A stretch of 24,374 bases of DNA. Origin: an uncultured Prevotella sp. Lineage in GTDB: Bacteria; Bacteroidota; Bacteroidia; Bacteroidales; Bacteroidaceae. Shown here one piece after another: positions 23,120 to 24,374 of this stretch (its first letter is position 1; the number at the start of each line of letters is the position of its first letter). The translations under genes and the position numbers were made by a program. The DNA lies in the NCBI GenBank assembly GCA_937877685.1, contig CALFGU010000113.1, positions 1-24,374 of the forward strand. The letters run 5' to 3'. The notes beneath the pieces are model-generated. The model searched no databases and was not told the origin of the DNA. It worked only from the letters and a program-made list of their open reading frames with translations.

Positions 23120-23917
23120 TTAATATGCGGACCTTTTTTTGTCAATCTTCATTCGACAACAACCGGGGTCTGCCAATATCGCATATCCTGCCTTTCTAAT
23201 ATATCCTTCGGCTATATATAAATCAGTATTACCACCTGCCTTTTTTGCCGATTGAATATACGGAAAACCAAACCATTTTATGGCTATTTGTATTCCTCTA
23301 CCGGTGTGAGCGGTATCTATTGCTTGAACAATATCATCAGCCATTCTTGCTCGCCAAGGTAGAAACTTATTATCCGAGCGAAGATTATGGCATCCGAAAA
23401 CTTGACGAGCGATTTTCCTTCTCGATTCTGCATTAAGAAATAGGGTTGCACCATCAATCCCAACATCAAGCAAATCCGCCTTTTCTCCATATTGAGCAAT
23501 ACGATTCATTCGTTTGCAAAGTATAGCACCATCCTCTATTCTAATTTTCTTCCCGGTGTTGTCATCAACATCATAGAAGATTGGGAAATCATCATCTAAT
23601 TGCCAATGTCTTTTTTCACCGCGATTCTTTGATATATCGTGGATTGCATTCCTTGCTGGTGCGGCTCCGCTTGGTTTTCCATTTTCAACTCCGAAGGGGT
23701 CCATTAGGTCAGTCTTATCTACCCACTCTTTCCAATTGAATACAAGAATCCTATCCTTTCCCCATCGTTCAATATATTGCGGGATTGAAGTATCATTATC
23801 CCCGCAAACGATAAACCATTCCCCCGGATACTCTGTATTGGAAAGCATTTGAGCGGTAAAACACTCTGGCCGCCCTTTTGACATTATGTAAATGGTATTG
23901 ACTAAACTTTTCTCCAT
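23120..23917 (-). CDS. TET-associated-type glycosyltransferase (TAGT-like)
   Basis: The 265-aa product starts TIYIMSKGRPECFTAQML, the strand-and-loop IxSKGRP..xT opening of the TAGT group. It then has EWFIVCGDNDTSIPQYIERW, SGAAPARNAIHDISKNRG (81-98), and HWQLDDDFPIFYD, whose DDD (about 105-107) would bind the metal and nucleotide sugar. The C-terminal half has WRARMADDIVQAIDTAHTGR and an AGGNTDLY segment. In phages this family was predicted to add sugars to hydroxylated pyrimidines in DNA. The C-terminal half is paralogous to the partial gene just upstream, which overlaps it by 16 bases. Family confidence is moderate because it rests on motif memory. No base hydroxylase is in view. Confidence 0.7.
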   Translation of the reverse strand: MEKSLVNTIYIMSKGRPECFTAQMLSNTEYPGEWFIVCGDNDTSIPQYIERWGKDRILVFNWKEWVDKTDLMDPFGVENGKPSGAAPARNAIHDISKNRGEKRHWQLDDDFPIFYDVDDNTGKKIRIEDGAILCKRMNRIAQYGEKADLLDVGIDGATLFLNAESRRKIARQVFGCHNLRSDNKFLPWRARMADDIVQAIDTAHTGRGIQIAIKWFGFPYIQSAKKAGGNTDLYIAEGYIRKAGYAILADPGCCRMKIDKKRSAY

Positions 23918-24374
23918 TTATCGGATATTACTTTTGACCTAATCTTATTCCAATCTACCCTATGGTGGTATCTGCCGAATTTAATTACAAGTCTTGTCGC
24001 ATTTGGGGCGATAAGAATAGGATATGCACTCTTTCTAACCGTCCCTTCGGTTTTGTAAATATCGCTCAATCCTCCCTCCTCTTGTTGGCTCGGTGGCATT
24101 TCAAGACACATGAACTTAAATGTGTACTCGGTTTTTTGTCCAAGTCTATGTGTTTCAATAGCATTGATAAGGTCGTCATTAAGCCTTCCACGCCAACGAG
24201 TGGCAAGTCCAGTACTTGATTGATTATGAGTGTTAAAAACCCGTGTGCCTGGCTTCAAAGCATTTTCCGGGACACTCTCCAATGTAGCGAGTGAGAAGCC
24301 GCAGTTAGGGATATTACATTGCTCGGCAAATTTGGCAATTCGGCACATCCACCATTGTAACTTTGCGCCGTCCT
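23902..24374 (-). CDS. tandem paralog of the TAGT-like glycosyltransferase, 5' end outside the window
   Basis: The frame stays open upstream of an internal ATG at 24348 to the window edge, reading DGAKLQWWMCRIAKFAEQC. The downstream gene has DGAILCKRMNRIAQYGEKA at the same place, so this is the C-terminal part of a longer gene. Shared landmarks with the neighbour include RVFNTHNQ versus QVFGCHNL, WRGRLNDDLINAIET versus WRARMADDIVQAIDT, and GGLSDIYKTEGTVRKSAYPI versus GGNTDLYIAEGYIRKAGYAI. The N-terminal catalytic part with the DDD motif must lie off the right edge. Two diverged copies suggest two acceptors or two successive sugar additions. Confidence 0.75.
   Translation of the reverse strand, partial: DGAKLQWWMCRIAKFAEQCNIPNCGFSLATLESVPENALKPGTRVFNTHNQSSTGLATRWRGRLNDDLINAIETHRLGQKTEYTFKFMCLEMPPSQQEEGGLSDIYKTEGTVRKSAYPILIAPNATRLVIKFGRYHHRVDWNKIRSKVISDKWRKV

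Noticed and set aside
1..24374. CRISPR array, tRNA genes, rRNA, insertion sequence or attachment site
   Set aside because: No regularly spaced repeats, tRNA-like cloverleaf arms, transposase or terminal inverted repeats were seen in the gaps. The only repeated sequence is the boundary element.

Overview
This window is a block of the late region of a tailed, siphovirus-type phage or prophage whose host is probably in the Bacteroidota (Bacteroides, Prevotella, Alistipes or relatives). The evidence is threefold. Nearly all supportable genes lie on the minus strand in tightly packed, overlapping order. The order is the usual small terminase, large terminase, portal, scaffold, capsid, tail completion, tape measure, distal tail and lysis. 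Two intergenic regions carry the Bacteroidota -7 promoter motif TAnnTTTG. Several proteins also resemble families I know mainly from gut Bacteroidota phages. No integrase, repressor, reverse transcriptase, tRNA, rRNA or CRISPR array was seen.

Layout in transcription order (right to left). (1) 24374-21950: two tandem paralogous TET-associated-type glycosyltransferases, the first cut by the window edge, then a full-length UDP-galactopyranose mutase (glf). (2) 21857-18649: a packaging operon with small terminase, a small membrane-linked HExxH protein, a radical SAM protein and large terminase, joined by ATGA or near-zero overlaps behind a good promoter. (3) 18473-13306: a conserved structural protein, a 61-aa protein, a portal with a zinc-ribbon-like insertion, a basic 146-aa protein, scaffold and major capsid protein, ending in a strong intrinsic terminator. 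(4) 13238-11922: a 438-aa structural protein. (5) 11806-5457: 91-aa, 46-aa and fibre-like proteins, two head-tail or tail-completion proteins, two small membrane proteins, a tail-assembly-chaperone candidate and the tape measure. (6) 5457-142: two large distal-tail proteins, a 54-aa stand-alone fibre-anchor domain, a membrane/coiled-coil protein, a Stealth-like glycosyltransferase and an N-acetylmuramoyl-L-alanine amidase. A further gene begins at position 28 and leaves the window.

Two things stand out. First, a degenerate element of about 55 bp recurs at five gene-block boundaries (near 72-144, 8510-8597, 11825-11913, 18580-18651 and 21906-21960). It has a G/C-containing arm ending in GGsGTTTCTC followed by an A/T core, and it looks like a phage-specific regulatory or module-boundary sequence. 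Second, glf beside tandem TAGT-type glycosyltransferases, with a radical SAM enzyme between the terminase genes, suggests a sugar-based modification pathway, possibly of the virion DNA and possibly using galactofuranose. That pathway is inference. A third, weaker point is an open -1 frame that would extend the gene before the tape measure, as in lambda G/T.
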